From CAXXHQ01 sp963665265 (GTDB taxonomy: Bacteria > Planctomycetota > Planctomycetia > Pirellulales > Thermoguttaceae): a stretch of DNA of 64,000 nucleotides. The position numbers were made by a program, and so were the translations under genes. The stretch is taken from contig OY762224.2 in assembly GCA_963665265.2 (NCBI GenBank), positions 124,001 to 188,000 on the forward strand, read 5' to 3'. The notes beneath the pieces are model-generated. The model ran no database searches. It had not been told where the DNA came from and was given only the letters and a program-made list of their open reading frames with translations. Below, piece by piece: positions 43,693-53,019 of this stretch. The first letter of the stretch is position 1; each line of letters opens with the position of its first letter.

Positions 43693-45855
43693 TTAGCCTC
43701 TCTCTCGACGAGAGCCGAGATTTCGACGCGGCGAGCCGGCAGGCCACGCCTGCTCGGCGTTCGCTTCCGAATCGCTCTTCTTGCCGGTCAATTCGTCGGC
43801 CAACGCGCCGGCGCCGTACACGCGACGCAGCGCCTCGATGAGCGCCTCGCTATGCACGGCCGTAGCTCGTCCTTGCGCCGAATCGTACACGAAATCCCAA
43901 ACCAGCGATTGAATGTTGCCGTCGAAAATCAAACCGACCACTTCATTGTTCCGATTCACCACCGGACTGCCGGAATTGCCGCCGATGATGTCGGCCGTGA
44001 AGACGAAATTCATCGGCGTGTTCATATCGAGCGTCGATTTTTTATCGAGCCAACGCTGCGGCAAATTGTAGGGAACGCGGTTCTTATGCTCGGCCGATCG
44101 CTCGTACAGCCCTTTGAACGTGGTGATCGCCGGAATCTGACGCCCGCCTTCCTTATAGCCTTTCACGTCGCCGTAGGCGAGGCGAAGCGTGAAGGTGGCG
44201 TCGGGATAGACGTTCGTGCCGAAGACGGCGAAACGCGCCTCGGCGATCTTGCCGTAGGCCTGACGCTGCGGTTCCTCGACATCTTGCTCATATCGAGTGC
44301 GAACCTTGCGCGCCAAAGGATCGACGAGTCGAGCCAATTCGATCATCGGGTCCTTACTATCTTCGATCGCCTTCTTTCCCCCCGCCGACAGCTTCTTACG
44401 ATATTCGGCGTCGTCCACTTTCGTCGCGGCGATCAATTCCTCGGCCCGAGCTTGCGGCGATTTGCCCCTCAAGACCCGCTGCACGGTCGGATCGTCGTAG
44501 CCGAACGTTTCGGCGTAGAAGCTCAACGAGTCGGCCAGCTTGATCGTCTCCAAATCTTTATAAATCGGCGCCGTCGAGTACAACTGCTGCTTGAACGAGT
44601 CCAAATTCGAATCGCGATACTCGCGCAGCCGATCGGCGTTCGGTTTGGCCGTCTCTTCGGCGTAGCGAACGATCGATCGGGCGATGCCGAACGAACGGCA
44701 CTGGAAGGCGGTCGCCGCCTCGAGCGCGGCGTATTCCGGATATATTTCTTTCCAAACTTTCATCGAGGCCTCGACCTGATCCCAGGCGCCGCCGCACGAA
44801 GCCTTCAACTTCGGATCGGCCAAAACCGCCTTCTTCAACGCGGCCTCTTCGTCCTTGCACTTTTTCATCACGGCCGGGTCTTGCAAGCCCGCCAAGCCGC
44901 CCAATCGCGCCTTGCGCGAGTTCTTAATCGAGAACAGCTCGTCCTTCGCGCGACGTTCGTTCTCTTCGCTCCGCTCGCCGAAGTTCGCCAGTAATACCTC
45001 CATGCGACGCAAACGGGTCAACATTTTCGGAAAGACGAAATCACGCAACGTCTCCAAATGCGCGACCGTGTTCAGACGATCGGTGTGACCGGGATGACCG
45101 GCGACGAAGGCCAAATCACCTTCCTTCACGCCGCCGACGCTCCACTTCAAATAATGCTCCGGTTTGACGGGCTTGCCGTTTTCATAGACGCGGAAGAAGC
45201 AAACGTCCAAATCAAAACGCGGGAATTCGAAATTATCCGGATCGCCGCCGAAAAACGCGATATCTTGCTCGGGCGCGAAAACCAAGCGAATATCGGTGTA
45301 TTTTTTGTAACGATAGAGGTGATAAACGCCGCCGTGATAGAGCGTAATCACGTCGCTACGTAATCCGGTCTTGTCGGTCGATTCTTTTTCGATCGCGTTC
45401 ATCACCGCGCGGCGAGCCTTCTCGGCATCAGCCGCCGGCGTTCCGTCGGGAACCGCCGCCTTCACTTTCGCCGTCACGTCTTCGATGCTCATCAGGACGT
45501 TCAATTCGAGATCGACGCACTTAATTTCTTTATCATGCGTCGTCGCGTAAAAACCGTCCTTAATCAAGTCGTTTCCTTCGCCGCTCATCTTGGCCAACGC
45601 GTCGGCGCCGACGTGATGATTCGTCATCACCAAACCGTCGGGCGAAACGAACGAGCCGGACCCGCCGCTGTTGAAGCGGACCGCCGATTGACGCAAATGG
45701 TCGTACCAAGCGTCGTTCGCCTCGAATCCGTATTTTTCCTTGAGTTGCTTTTTCGGAGGATTCGTGAAGAGCCACATTCCTTCGTCGGCCGACAGAGGAA
45801 GCGCAGCCGCGCCGATCGTAATCGCCGTCGCCATAAGTATCGCTCGCTGAATCAT
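43693..45855 (-). CDS. S46-family dipeptidyl-peptidase (DPP7/DPP11 type)
   Basis: A 720-residue exported serine exopeptidase that removes dipeptides from peptide N-termini. The signal peptide covers about 1-22. The trypsin-like triad is seen at His81 (VMTNHHVG) and Ser628 (GGNSGSPVV). DEGMWLFTNPP at the start of the mature chain is family-typical. In GLIFDGNIQSL the residue that sets P1 specificity appears to be Gly, as in DPP7, and not Arg as in DPP11, so hydrophobic P1 is predicted (inference). A Gly/Glu/Arg-rich tail of about 30 residues follows the catalytic domain. The gene lies downstream of the OPT transporter on the same strand, 102 bases away. Confidence 0.92.
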   Translation of the reverse strand: MIQRAILMATAITIGAAALPLSADEGMWLFTNPPKKQLKEKYGFEANDAWYDHLRQSAVRFNSGGSGSFVSPDGLVMTNHHVGADALAKMSGEGNDLIKDGFYATTHDKEIKCVDLELNVLMSIEDVTAKVKAAVPDGTPAADAEKARRAVMNAIEKESTDKTGLRSDVITLYHGGVYHLYRYKKYTDIRLVFAPEQDIAFFGGDPDNFEFPRFDLDVCFFRVYENGKPVKPEHYLKWSVGGVKEGDLAFVAGHPGHTDRLNTVAHLETLRDFVFPKMLTRLRRMEVLLANFGERSEENERRAKDELFSIKNSRKARLGGLAGLQDPAVMKKCKDEEAALKKAVLADPKLKASCGGAWDQVEASMKVWKEIYPEYAALEAATAFQCRSFGIARSIVRYAEETAKPNADRLREYRDSNLDSFKQQLYSTAPIYKDLETIKLADSLSFYAETFGYDDPTVQRVLRGKSPQARAEELIAATKVDDAEYRKKLSAGGKKAIEDSKDPMIELARLVDPLARKVRTRYEQDVEEPQRQAYGKIAEARFAVFGTNVYPDATFTLRLAYGDVKGYKEGGRQIPAITTFKGLYERSAEHKNRVPYNLPQRWLDKKSTLDMNTPMNFVFTADIIGGNSGSPVVNRNNEVVGLIFDGNIQSLVWDFVYDSAQGRATAVHSEALIEALRRVYGAGALADELTGKKSDSEANAEQAWPAGSPRRNLGSRRERG

Positions 45856-45957
45856 GGGTTCAATAACTCCTGATAATCTCACTTGTTTCGCCGCGTCCCG
45901 CAGGGGAGCGCGTAAATGTGAATATTGACGTCAAAACGGTTGGTCGCGGCTAAACGA

Positions 45958-48549
45958 TTATGCTTCTTCTTTCTTGGCGAAGATGCCGGTCGCCAGCAGC
46001 AGCGCCGCCAAGACGCCGAAGGCGGCCAAGGCCGGCGAGTCACGCTGCGGCAACTCCATGATCGTTCCCGCCGGCAACGCCGCGGGCGAGCCGATCCGGT
46101 TCGCGTTCAAATCCAAGATCGTCGAAGGCTTCTCTCCATGCGCCGCCGCCCATTCGCCCAACGTCTGATCCTTCTCGACGTCCTTCTCCTTTTCGCCGGG
46201 AACGGTCAATTTCATTCCCTCGCGAACCAACGCGAAATTCGGAAGCAGCTTTTCGTTCATAATTTTGATCGCCGAGAACTCGCGTTCAAGCTCGTTCTGC
46301 GAGGCGCCTTCACCCACTTCGCTTCGGGTCAAAGCGGCGCACTGTGCGTCGAACGAGATCGCCTCGGCCGCCGGCGCCTTGCGATATTGCCACAGGCCGG
46401 CCTGCTCTTTTATCGGCTCGACAAGAAAGACGAATGCAATAATGACGCTGGCGATCGTGCCGCCGGCGATGTAACCGGTCGAAAGCAGCACGCCGGAGCT
46501 CATCTCCGAATCCAATTCGCTGGCCTGGAGGTCGCCTTTCTTCTTTGCCCGACGATCGACGACGTAGCGAACTAAACCGCCAACCAAGATCGGCGTCGAA
46601 GAAGAGAGCGGCAAATAGACGCCCACGGCAAACGGTAACGCCGATACCCCGCAAAGTTCCATCACGACCGCGATGCAAACGCCGAGCGCCACCAAAGCCC
46701 ACGGCAGCTTTTGGGTCAAAATGCCCTTTGTAATCATGGCCATCAGTCGAGCCGTCGGTGCGTTGAACTTGCGAACTTCGGCGCCGTCGTCCCGACGAGT
46801 TAACTTTCCGTTGATTCCCGGATCGACGAAATAGCATACTACGCCCCGTTCATCGACCAGATATTTTCCCGACGGAACGCCCTGTGCGTTGTCGTCCTCG
46901 GCATACCATACGAAGAGCGGTTTCTGCGTTCCCGGAGGAGTCTCTTGTCTGTGAGTGCGAATCTCCGCCATATCCAGCGCAACTTGAGGCTGAGGGAGAT
47001 TTTTCATCGAATAAACCGTGTTATTCTGATTCAAAACCAACAGTACGCCGCCGATGACGAGCGCCGAACTCGTCGCGCCGACGAGGATCGCCAACTGCTG
47101 ATACTTCGGCGTGGCGCCGACCAAGTAGCCCGTCTTCAAGTCTTGCGACGTCGTGCCGCCGTTCGACGCCGCGATGCAAACCACCGCCGCGATCGAAAGC
47201 GCCAGCAAACTATGCTCACGCGTCTGCCAACCGAGAATCAGGAACAGCAAGCAGGTCAAAAGGAGCGTGGCGATCGTCATGCCGGAAATCGGATTCGACG
47301 ACGAGCCGATCTCGCCAGTCAATCTCGACGAGACCGTTACGAACAAGAATCCGAACAGCACGATCAAGCCGGGCGCGAGGAGATACGTTCGGGCAAAGGG
47401 CCAGAATCCTCCTTCCCCGCCGCCGAGCACGGCCGCCTCGGGCGAGGAGCCGAGCCACCAACCGATCAACGCGACGAGCGCCATCGAGCCGATGAACACG
47501 ACCTTCAACGGTAAATCGCGATCCGTTCTCGGCGCCGCTCCTTTGCCGCCGCTAATCGCGTCGCGCATATCGCGAAGGCCGGATAAGATTGAAGAGACGA
47601 TCAACGGCATCGCGCGGCAGAGGCTGATGATTCCCCCCGCAGCCACGGCGCCGGCGCCGATAAAAAGTATGTAATTATTACGAATTTCTCCCGCATCCAT
47701 CGAACTAATCAATTTCGTCGCGGGTCCCAACGAACTGGCCAAGCCGTCGCCGAAAAAGCGAATCATCGGCGCCAAGACGAAGGCCGACAGAAATCCGCCC
47801 GCCGCCATAATGCAGGCTGTTCGAGTTCCGATGATATAGCCGACGCCCAACAGAGCCGGACTAATTTCTATGGCCGGCGTCGCTCCTTTGAAGAAATCCA
47901 AAGGGCGTTCCACCGTGTCTTTCCACAGCCGCAAACCTTCCATTAAGAATTGATAGACAAACGCCACGCCGAAGCCCGAGAAGACGGTCTTCGCGCTCGA
48001 GCCGCCCGTCTCACCGATGATCAGCACGTCGGCGCAGGCCGTTCCTTCGGGATACTTAAGCGTTTCATGTTGCTTGACGATGAACGCGCGGCGCAGCGGA
48101 ATCATCATTAAGATGCCGAGCGCGCCGCCCAAGATCGAGACGATCATCACCCGGGTCAATTCCATGTCGAAGCCGAGGATCATCACGGCGGGCATCGTCA
48201 CGCCCACGCCGAAGGCGATCGACTCGCCGGCCGAGCCGGTCGTCTGCACGATATTGTTTTCCAAGATCGTCGCTTGGCGTACTTTGAAGATTTTCGAGAA
48301 CACGCGAAAGAGCGTGATCGAGAGCACGGCCACGGGAATCGAGGCCGAAACGGTCATGCCGACCTTCAGCACCAAGTAGAGCGACGAGGCGCCGAAGATG
48401 ATTCCCAAAACGGCGCCGACCAAGACGGCCGCCCAAGTAAACTCGGGAACAATCTTATCGGCAGGAATATAAGGTTGGTGGCCGCCGCCATGCTTAACCG
48501 CAGAAACGCCCGACGCCCCGCCGCCGACGGGCTTCGATTCTTTCGCCAT
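45958..48549 (-). CDS. OPT-family oligopeptide transporter with a LysM-like insert
   Basis: An 863-residue inner-membrane carrier with about 14 or more spans. GAVLGIIFGASSLYLVLKVGMTVSASIPVAV, QTTGSAGESIAFGVG and LKYPEGTACADVL are standard bacterial OPT blocks. Family members import di- and tripeptides or related compounds with protons. Before the last span lies a soluble insert (about 755-840) that reads like a LysM: VEKDQTLGEWAAAHGEKPST, then ILDLNANRI and LPAGTIMELP. A second, weaker LysM-like unit (NEKLLPNFALVREGMKLTVP) precedes it. The start is the ATG at 48549 with GAGGGA upstream. It probably works with the S46 peptidase downstream. Confidence 0.9.
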   Translation of the reverse strand: MAKESKPVGGGASGVSAVKHGGGHQPYIPADKIVPEFTWAAVLVGAVLGIIFGASSLYLVLKVGMTVSASIPVAVLSITLFRVFSKIFKVRQATILENNIVQTTGSAGESIAFGVGVTMPAVMILGFDMELTRVMIVSILGGALGILMMIPLRRAFIVKQHETLKYPEGTACADVLIIGETGGSSAKTVFSGFGVAFVYQFLMEGLRLWKDTVERPLDFFKGATPAIEISPALLGVGYIIGTRTACIMAAGGFLSAFVLAPMIRFFGDGLASSLGPATKLISSMDAGEIRNNYILFIGAGAVAAGGIISLCRAMPLIVSSILSGLRDMRDAISGGKGAAPRTDRDLPLKVVFIGSMALVALIGWWLGSSPEAAVLGGGEGGFWPFARTYLLAPGLIVLFGFLFVTVSSRLTGEIGSSSNPISGMTIATLLLTCLLFLILGWQTREHSLLALSIAAVVCIAASNGGTTSQDLKTGYLVGATPKYQQLAILVGATSSALVIGGVLLVLNQNNTVYSMKNLPQPQVALDMAEIRTHRQETPPGTQKPLFVWYAEDDNAQGVPSGKYLVDERGVVCYFVDPGINGKLTRRDDGAEVRKFNAPTARLMAMITKGILTQKLPWALVALGVCIAVVMELCGVSALPFAVGVYLPLSSSTPILVGGLVRYVVDRRAKKKGDLQASELDSEMSSGVLLSTGYIAGGTIASVIIAFVFLVEPIKEQAGLWQYRKAPAAEAISFDAQCAALTRSEVGEGASQNELEREFSAIKIMNEKLLPNFALVREGMKLTVPGEKEKDVEKDQTLGEWAAAHGEKPSTILDLNANRIGSPAALPAGTIMELPQRDSPALAAFGVLAALLLATGIFAKKEEA

Positions 48550-48895
48550 GATTCGTAATCCCTCACGTCCAGGTAGAAAGTCGCTCACGGAAGACGATGC
48601 GCAGCTCGCCTGCGGGGCCAAGCCGCTCGCCGCCTGTAACTCCTTACGACGACGAGAGATAGCGCTGTCGATCCGCAACCGGGCGCACATCGCCCGACAT
48701 TAGACGCGAAAACCCTGTTTGAGGCAAGCCCTTACGTCGATTCCGCCCAAGCGGCGAATAAATTTGGGCGGCTTGACCGAACTTGACTTTAGACTAAACT
48801 CGTAGAATTGCTAAGCTGGGTTACTTTTAACCCCTCCATCGTCGGCGGAGCCGGGGTAATTTCGTCAGGATTCGCCATAATCCCCGTTGCGCTCG
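48550..48895. other. Intergenic region upstream of the OPT gene
   Basis: No gene recognised. The OPT open frame extends 47 codons into it without family similarity. No clear promoter hexamers. Confidence 0.45.
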
Positions 48896-49105
48896 TTACT
48901 TACCGAACAGCGACGTTTTGCGGTCGCGAAAAAGTCGCCCCTCCGTCGCAATCATCCCTACGATCGACAAAATCGCGCCTACAAAAAAGCTAACGTATAT
49001 ACTGCATCGCGAACGGAGGCGAATCGCTCGCCGGACCGCGATGGGCATTCCCAAAATCATTCGGCGCCGTCGGCGGCGTCCCGCTAGAAAATCCATTATC
49101 CGCAT
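48896..49105 (-). CDS. Possible small single-span basic protein
   Basis: A 69-residue frame divergent from the beta-galactosidase gene. It reads MRIMDFLAGRRRRRRMILG, then a basic stretch, then one hydrophobic segment (IYVSFFVGAILSIVGMIA) and a short polar tail. An Arg-run before one span occurs in some planctomycete anchored proteins. The ribosome-binding site is weak (AAGAG too close to the ATG), and no homolog is recognised, so it could be spurious. Confidence 0.3.
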   Translation of the reverse strand: MRIMDFLAGRRRRRRMILGMPIAVRRAIRLRSRCSIYVSFFVGAILSIVGMIATEGRLFRDRKTSLFGK

Positions 49106-49128
49106 CAACTCTTAGGAGCATTGGCGTC

Positions 49129-52100
49129 ATGAAATTGAAGTTATGGATTCTGTCGCTTGCTTTCGTATGCGCGGCTTGGTCGTTCTCGGCCGCCGTCGCT
49201 CAAGCCGATCAAATCCGCGTTTCCGACTTAAACCTGTCGAACGCGCAGCAGACGTTTAACGTCCCGATCGCGCCGAATAAAACCCCGGAGGGACAGCGTC
49301 TCTCCGTCGGCGGAAAAAAATACGAACACGGCCTCGCGGCCCACTCGCGCAGTTCGCTCTTGATCGATCTTCACGGTTCGGCCGAGAAGTTTACCGCCGT
49401 GGTCGGCGTCGACGACGAGTCGAAAGACTCCGGCTCGGTCGAATTCCACGTTATCGGCGACGGCAAGCGACTGTGGAGCTCCGGCCCGATGAAGGGGAGC
49501 GACTCCGGCAAATCGGTCGACGTGAATCTCAAAGACGTGAAGGTTCTCGAACTTCTCGTCTCGGAATACGACAACAGCGTTTCCTGGGATCGCGCCGATT
49601 GGTGCGACGCGGTGATCGCCTTCACCGGCGACAAACCGACGACGCTCGCTCCGATCAAGAAGGAGATGGAAGATTGGGAAAATCCGAAACGCGTCGGCAC
49701 GAACCGTGAAAAGCCGCACGTTAGCATGGTCGTTTGCCCCGATGAAAAAACCGCCCTATCAGTCCAATACGTCGGGAATACCGAGCGCGTTAAATCGCCC
49801 TGGTATATTTCGCTGAACGGCGACTGGAAATACAACTGTTCGAAGAATCTCACCGAGCGCGTGACCGATTTCTTCAAGCCCGATTTCAACGATTCGGCCT
49901 GGAAAACGATTCACGTGCCGTCGAACGTCGAAATGCTCGGCTACGGCCAATTGATTTTCTCGGGCGGAGGCGGAGGCTGGAGCCCGACCGATCCTCCCTA
50001 CATTCCTTCCGCCGATCCGACCGCCACGATCAACTCGTATCGTCGCACGTTCACCGTGCCTAAGGAATGGGACGGTCGAAACGTTTTCGTCTCGTTCGAC
50101 GGCGTCAACTCGTTCTTCTATCTTTGGGTCAACGGCCAAAAGGTCGGCATGAGCAAGGATAGCCATTCCCCCGCCGAATTCGACATTACCAAATACGTGA
50201 AGCCCGGCGAAAACTCGATCGCCGTGGAAAATTTCCGATGGTGCGACGGCTCCTACCTCGAAGATCAAGACTTCTGGCGGATGAGCGGCATCTACCGCGA
50301 CGTTTACCTGCACTCGACGGCCAAGGCCCACGTCCGCGATTTTGAAATCAAAACCGAACTCGACGGAAAATATTCCGACGCCGCTTTGAAAATCTCGGCG
50401 AAAGTCACCGGAGCCGAAAAGTACGTCCTCGAAGCGACGTTGCTCTCTCCGTCGGGCTCAAAAGTTCTCTCGGTCGAATCGAAGCCGATCGCCGCTCCTT
50501 CCGATTATTCGAAGGAGTCGGACGTCGATCTGAAGGCCGACGTCGTCGATCCGGCCAAATGGACTCCCGAAACTCCTTCGCTCTACAAGTTGCTCCTCAC
50601 GTTGAAGAGCGCCGACGGCAAAGTCGTCGAAGTCATTCCGAGCAACGTCGGCTTCCGCAAGGTCGAAATTAAGAACGGTCAATTGCTCGTCAACGGCAAG
50701 CACGTTCTCATCCGCGGCGCGAATCGCCACGAAATCGATCCGGACCTCGGCTTCGCCATCACCGTCGACACGATGCTCAAAGACATGGAGATGTTGAAGA
50801 AGAATAACGTCAACACCGTTCGCTGCAGCCATTTTCCGAACCAACCGGCTTGGTACGACCTCTGCGACAAGTACGGTCTTTACGTCATCGACGAGGCGAA
50901 TATCGAAAGCCACGGATTCGATTACGGCGGACCGCGCACTCTAGCCAAAAATCCGCTCTTCGCCGAGGCGCATATGGACCGCACGGTCCGCATGGTCGAA
51001 CGCGATAAGAATCACGCCTCGATCATCATTTGGTCGTTAGGCAACGAGGCCGGCGACGGCCCGAACTTCGAAGCCACCTCGGCGTGGATCAAAAAACGTG
51101 ATTCCAGCCGACCGGTTCATTACGAGCAAGCCGGAAACAGATCGCACACCGACATTATTTGTCCGATGTATCCGGTGCCCGAAACGGTCGCCGAATACGG
51201 CTCGAAGGATCAGAAGCGTCCCTTCATTATGTGCGAATACGCTCACGGCATGGGCAACAGCACCGGCGACGTTCGCGCCTATTGGGACTTGATCTATTCG
51301 AACCCGATCCTCCAAGGCGGTTGCATTTGGGACTGGCTCGATCAAGCCGTCCGTCAACCGCAAGGCGTGGACCGCAAGGGACATTTCATCGTGACGAAGC
51401 CCGGCGAGAAATCGTTCTGGGCCTACGGCGGCGACTTTGAAGCGCGCCCGGGCGACAATAGCTCGTGCAGCGACGGCATCGTCGCGCCGGACCGAACGCC
51501 GCACCCCGGCTTGGCCGAGCTCTGCCACATTTACCAACAAGTCCATTGCAAACCGCTTGATCTCAAATCGAATAAGATCGAGATCAAGAATTGGTTCGAC
51601 TTCGTCAATCTTAAAGACGTCGCCTCGGCCACGTGGACTCTCAAGGCCGACGACAAAGTGATCCAACAAGGAGAGCTTTCCGACCTCGATATTCCCGCTC
51701 GCGAAAGCAAGATCGTCACATTGCCGATCGCTGCGTTCTTCCCCGAGGCGGGCGTCGAATACTTCATCGACTTGAGCTTCAAGACCAAGGCCGACACGGC
51801 CTGGGCCAAGGCGGGTCATGAACTCGCTTGGGATCAGTTCCTCTTGCCGATCGGAGCGGCCAAGTCGTTGCTGCCGACCGAAAAGATGCCGACCGTTAAG
51901 ATCGCCGACGAGAAAGAAAAATGCGTCGTCACCGGCGAGAACTTCGAAGTCGCCTTTGATAAAAAAGCCGGCACGATGTCCTCGATGAAGATCCAAGGCC
52001 AAGAGCTGATCAACAGCGCCTTGCGTCCCGACTTCTGGCGCGCCGCGACCGATAACGACCGCGGCCGAAACATGGGCTACGCCCAAGGCATTTGGCGAAA

Positions 52101-52803
52101 CGCGCATGAAGACGCCAAAGTCGAAAGCGTAAAGGTCAAACCGGCCGCCTCGGGCAAGTCGGTCACCGTCGTCGTCAAACTTTCGCTGCCCAAGGTCGAA
52201 TCGACCTGGACCACCGCTTACACGGTGTACGGCAGCGGCGACGTCACGGTCGACGCCTCCTTCGTCCCCGCGAAGAATAGCCTTCCCTCGCTGGTACGCT
52301 TCGGCATGCAAATGAACCTAGCGCCGGGCCTCGAGCAACTGAGCTGGTTCGGCCCGGGCCCGCAGGAGACTTACTCCGATCGTAAAGACATTCGCGTCAA
52401 CCTTTACAAAGGCACGGTCACCGAGCAGTTCTTCCAACACTACGTGAAACCGGGCGAAAGCGGCAATAAGGCCGACGTCCGCTGGCTCGCTCTACGAAAC
52501 GACAAGGGCGTCGGCTTCCTGGCCGTCGGCTCGCCGCTTCTAAGCGCCAACGCTTCGCACTACTTGACGAAAGACTTGGAGAGCAAGCGGCACCCGTACG
52601 AAGTTCCCGTCAACGATTTCGTGACGTTGAATCTCGACCTCACGCAGATGGGCCTCGGCGGCGACAATAGCTGGGGCTTCTGGCCGCACAAGCAGTTCTT
52701 GATCCCCTGCCAGCCGTATTCGTATAGCTTCCGCATCCGTCCGCTTACGGCGAACGACGATCCGCAAGCCTTAGCCCGCCAAGCGCTCGAAGCAGCCAAG
52801 TAA
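49129..52803 (+). CDS. Exported GH2 beta-galactosidase with N-terminal NPCBM domain
   Basis: A 1224-residue secreted enzyme. Residues 1-26 are a signal peptide. Residues about 28-165 are an NPCBM carbohydrate-binding domain (KYEHGLAAHSRSSLLIDLHG, then VDDESKDSGSVEFHV). The rest is a LacZ-type GH2 enzyme: sugar-binding domain (YRRTFTVPKEWDGRNVFVSF), immunoglobulin-like domain, TIM barrel (RGANRHEIDPDLG; VRCSHFPNQPAWYDLCD), and a C-terminal beta-sandwich (WFGPGPQETYSDRK). The acid/base is Glu640 in WSLGNEAGD and the nucleophile Glu703 in IMCEYAHGMGN. It would free galactose from outside polymers. It is a single gene ending in a strong terminator. Confidence 0.95.
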   Translation: MKLKLWILSLAFVCAAWSFSAAVAQADQIRVSDLNLSNAQQTFNVPIAPNKTPEGQRLSVGGKKYEHGLAAHSRSSLLIDLHGSAEKFTAVVGVDDESKDSGSVEFHVIGDGKRLWSSGPMKGSDSGKSVDVNLKDVKVLELLVSEYDNSVSWDRADWCDAVIAFTGDKPTTLAPIKKEMEDWENPKRVGTNREKPHVSMVVCPDEKTALSVQYVGNTERVKSPWYISLNGDWKYNCSKNLTERVTDFFKPDFNDSAWKTIHVPSNVEMLGYGQLIFSGGGGGWSPTDPPYIPSADPTATINSYRRTFTVPKEWDGRNVFVSFDGVNSFFYLWVNGQKVGMSKDSHSPAEFDITKYVKPGENSIAVENFRWCDGSYLEDQDFWRMSGIYRDVYLHSTAKAHVRDFEIKTELDGKYSDAALKISAKVTGAEKYVLEATLLSPSGSKVLSVESKPIAAPSDYSKESDVDLKADVVDPAKWTPETPSLYKLLLTLKSADGKVVEVIPSNVGFRKVEIKNGQLLVNGKHVLIRGANRHEIDPDLGFAITVDTMLKDMEMLKKNNVNTVRCSHFPNQPAWYDLCDKYGLYVIDEANIESHGFDYGGPRTLAKNPLFAEAHMDRTVRMVERDKNHASIIIWSLGNEAGDGPNFEATSAWIKKRDSSRPVHYEQAGNRSHTDIICPMYPVPETVAEYGSKDQKRPFIMCEYAHGMGNSTGDVRAYWDLIYSNPILQGGCIWDWLDQAVRQPQGVDRKGHFIVTKPGEKSFWAYGGDFEARPGDNSSCSDGIVAPDRTPHPGLAELCHIYQQVHCKPLDLKSNKIEIKNWFDFVNLKDVASATWTLKADDKVIQQGELSDLDIPARESKIVTLPIAAFFPEAGVEYFIDLSFKTKADTAWAKAGHELAWDQFLLPIGAAKSLLPTEKMPTVKIADEKEKCVVTGENFEVAFDKKAGTMSSMKIQGQELINSALRPDFWRAATDNDRGRNMGYAQGIWRNAHEDAKVESVKVKPAASGKSVTVVVKLSLPKVESTWTTAYTVYGSGDVTVDASFVPAKNSLPSLVRFGMQMNLAPGLEQLSWFGPGPQETYSDRKDIRVNLYKGTVTEQFFQHYVKPGESGNKADVRWLALRNDKGVGFLAVGSPLLSANASHYLTKDLESKRHPYEVPVNDFVTLNLDLTQMGLGGDNSWGFWPHKQFLIPCQPYSYSFRIRPLTANDDPQALARQALEAAK

Positions 52804-52806
52804 GAA

Positions 52807-52858
52807 GGACAGGCATTCCTGCCTGTCCCGGAACGAACGCGTTGCGACGACGTTCCGG
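52807..52858. repeat. Two perfect hairpins downstream of the beta-galactosidase
   Basis: GGACAGGCA-TTCC-TGCCTGTCC at 52807-52828 and CCGGAACG/CGTTCCGG at 52828-52858. The first shares GGACAGG/CTGTCC with the repeat at 30443. A GCTGATTGCTGATTGC unit follows at 52858-52873. Confidence 0.7.
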
Positions 52859-52883
52859 CTGATTGCTGATTGCTTAATATAAG

Positions 52884-52918
52884 ACTCCCGACGGTCACAA
52901 AACCGCCGGGAGTTTTTT
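52884..52918 (+). terminator. Rho-independent terminator after the beta-galactosidase gene
   Basis: ACTCCCG-ACGGT pairs with ACCG-CCGGGAGT (one bulge) around a short A-rich loop, followed by six T. It lies 80 bases after the stop, beyond the hairpin repeats. Confidence 0.85.
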
Positions 52919-53019
52919 ATGCGCAAGGCTCGTAGAAGCGACGTTTAGCCGCGAGCCTGAGGCGAGCGCGTAAAGCAAGCCAGCGTTGCAAGAATTCTCG
53001 CGCCCCTATGCCCTACGTC

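Noticed and set aside
43852..44994. A 380-codon open frame on the plus strand
   Set aside because: Antisense shadow of the S46 peptidase gene with no domain.
51037..52311. A 424-codon open frame on the minus strand
   Set aside because: Antisense to the beta-galactosidase, whose active-site motifs lie in the same stretch.
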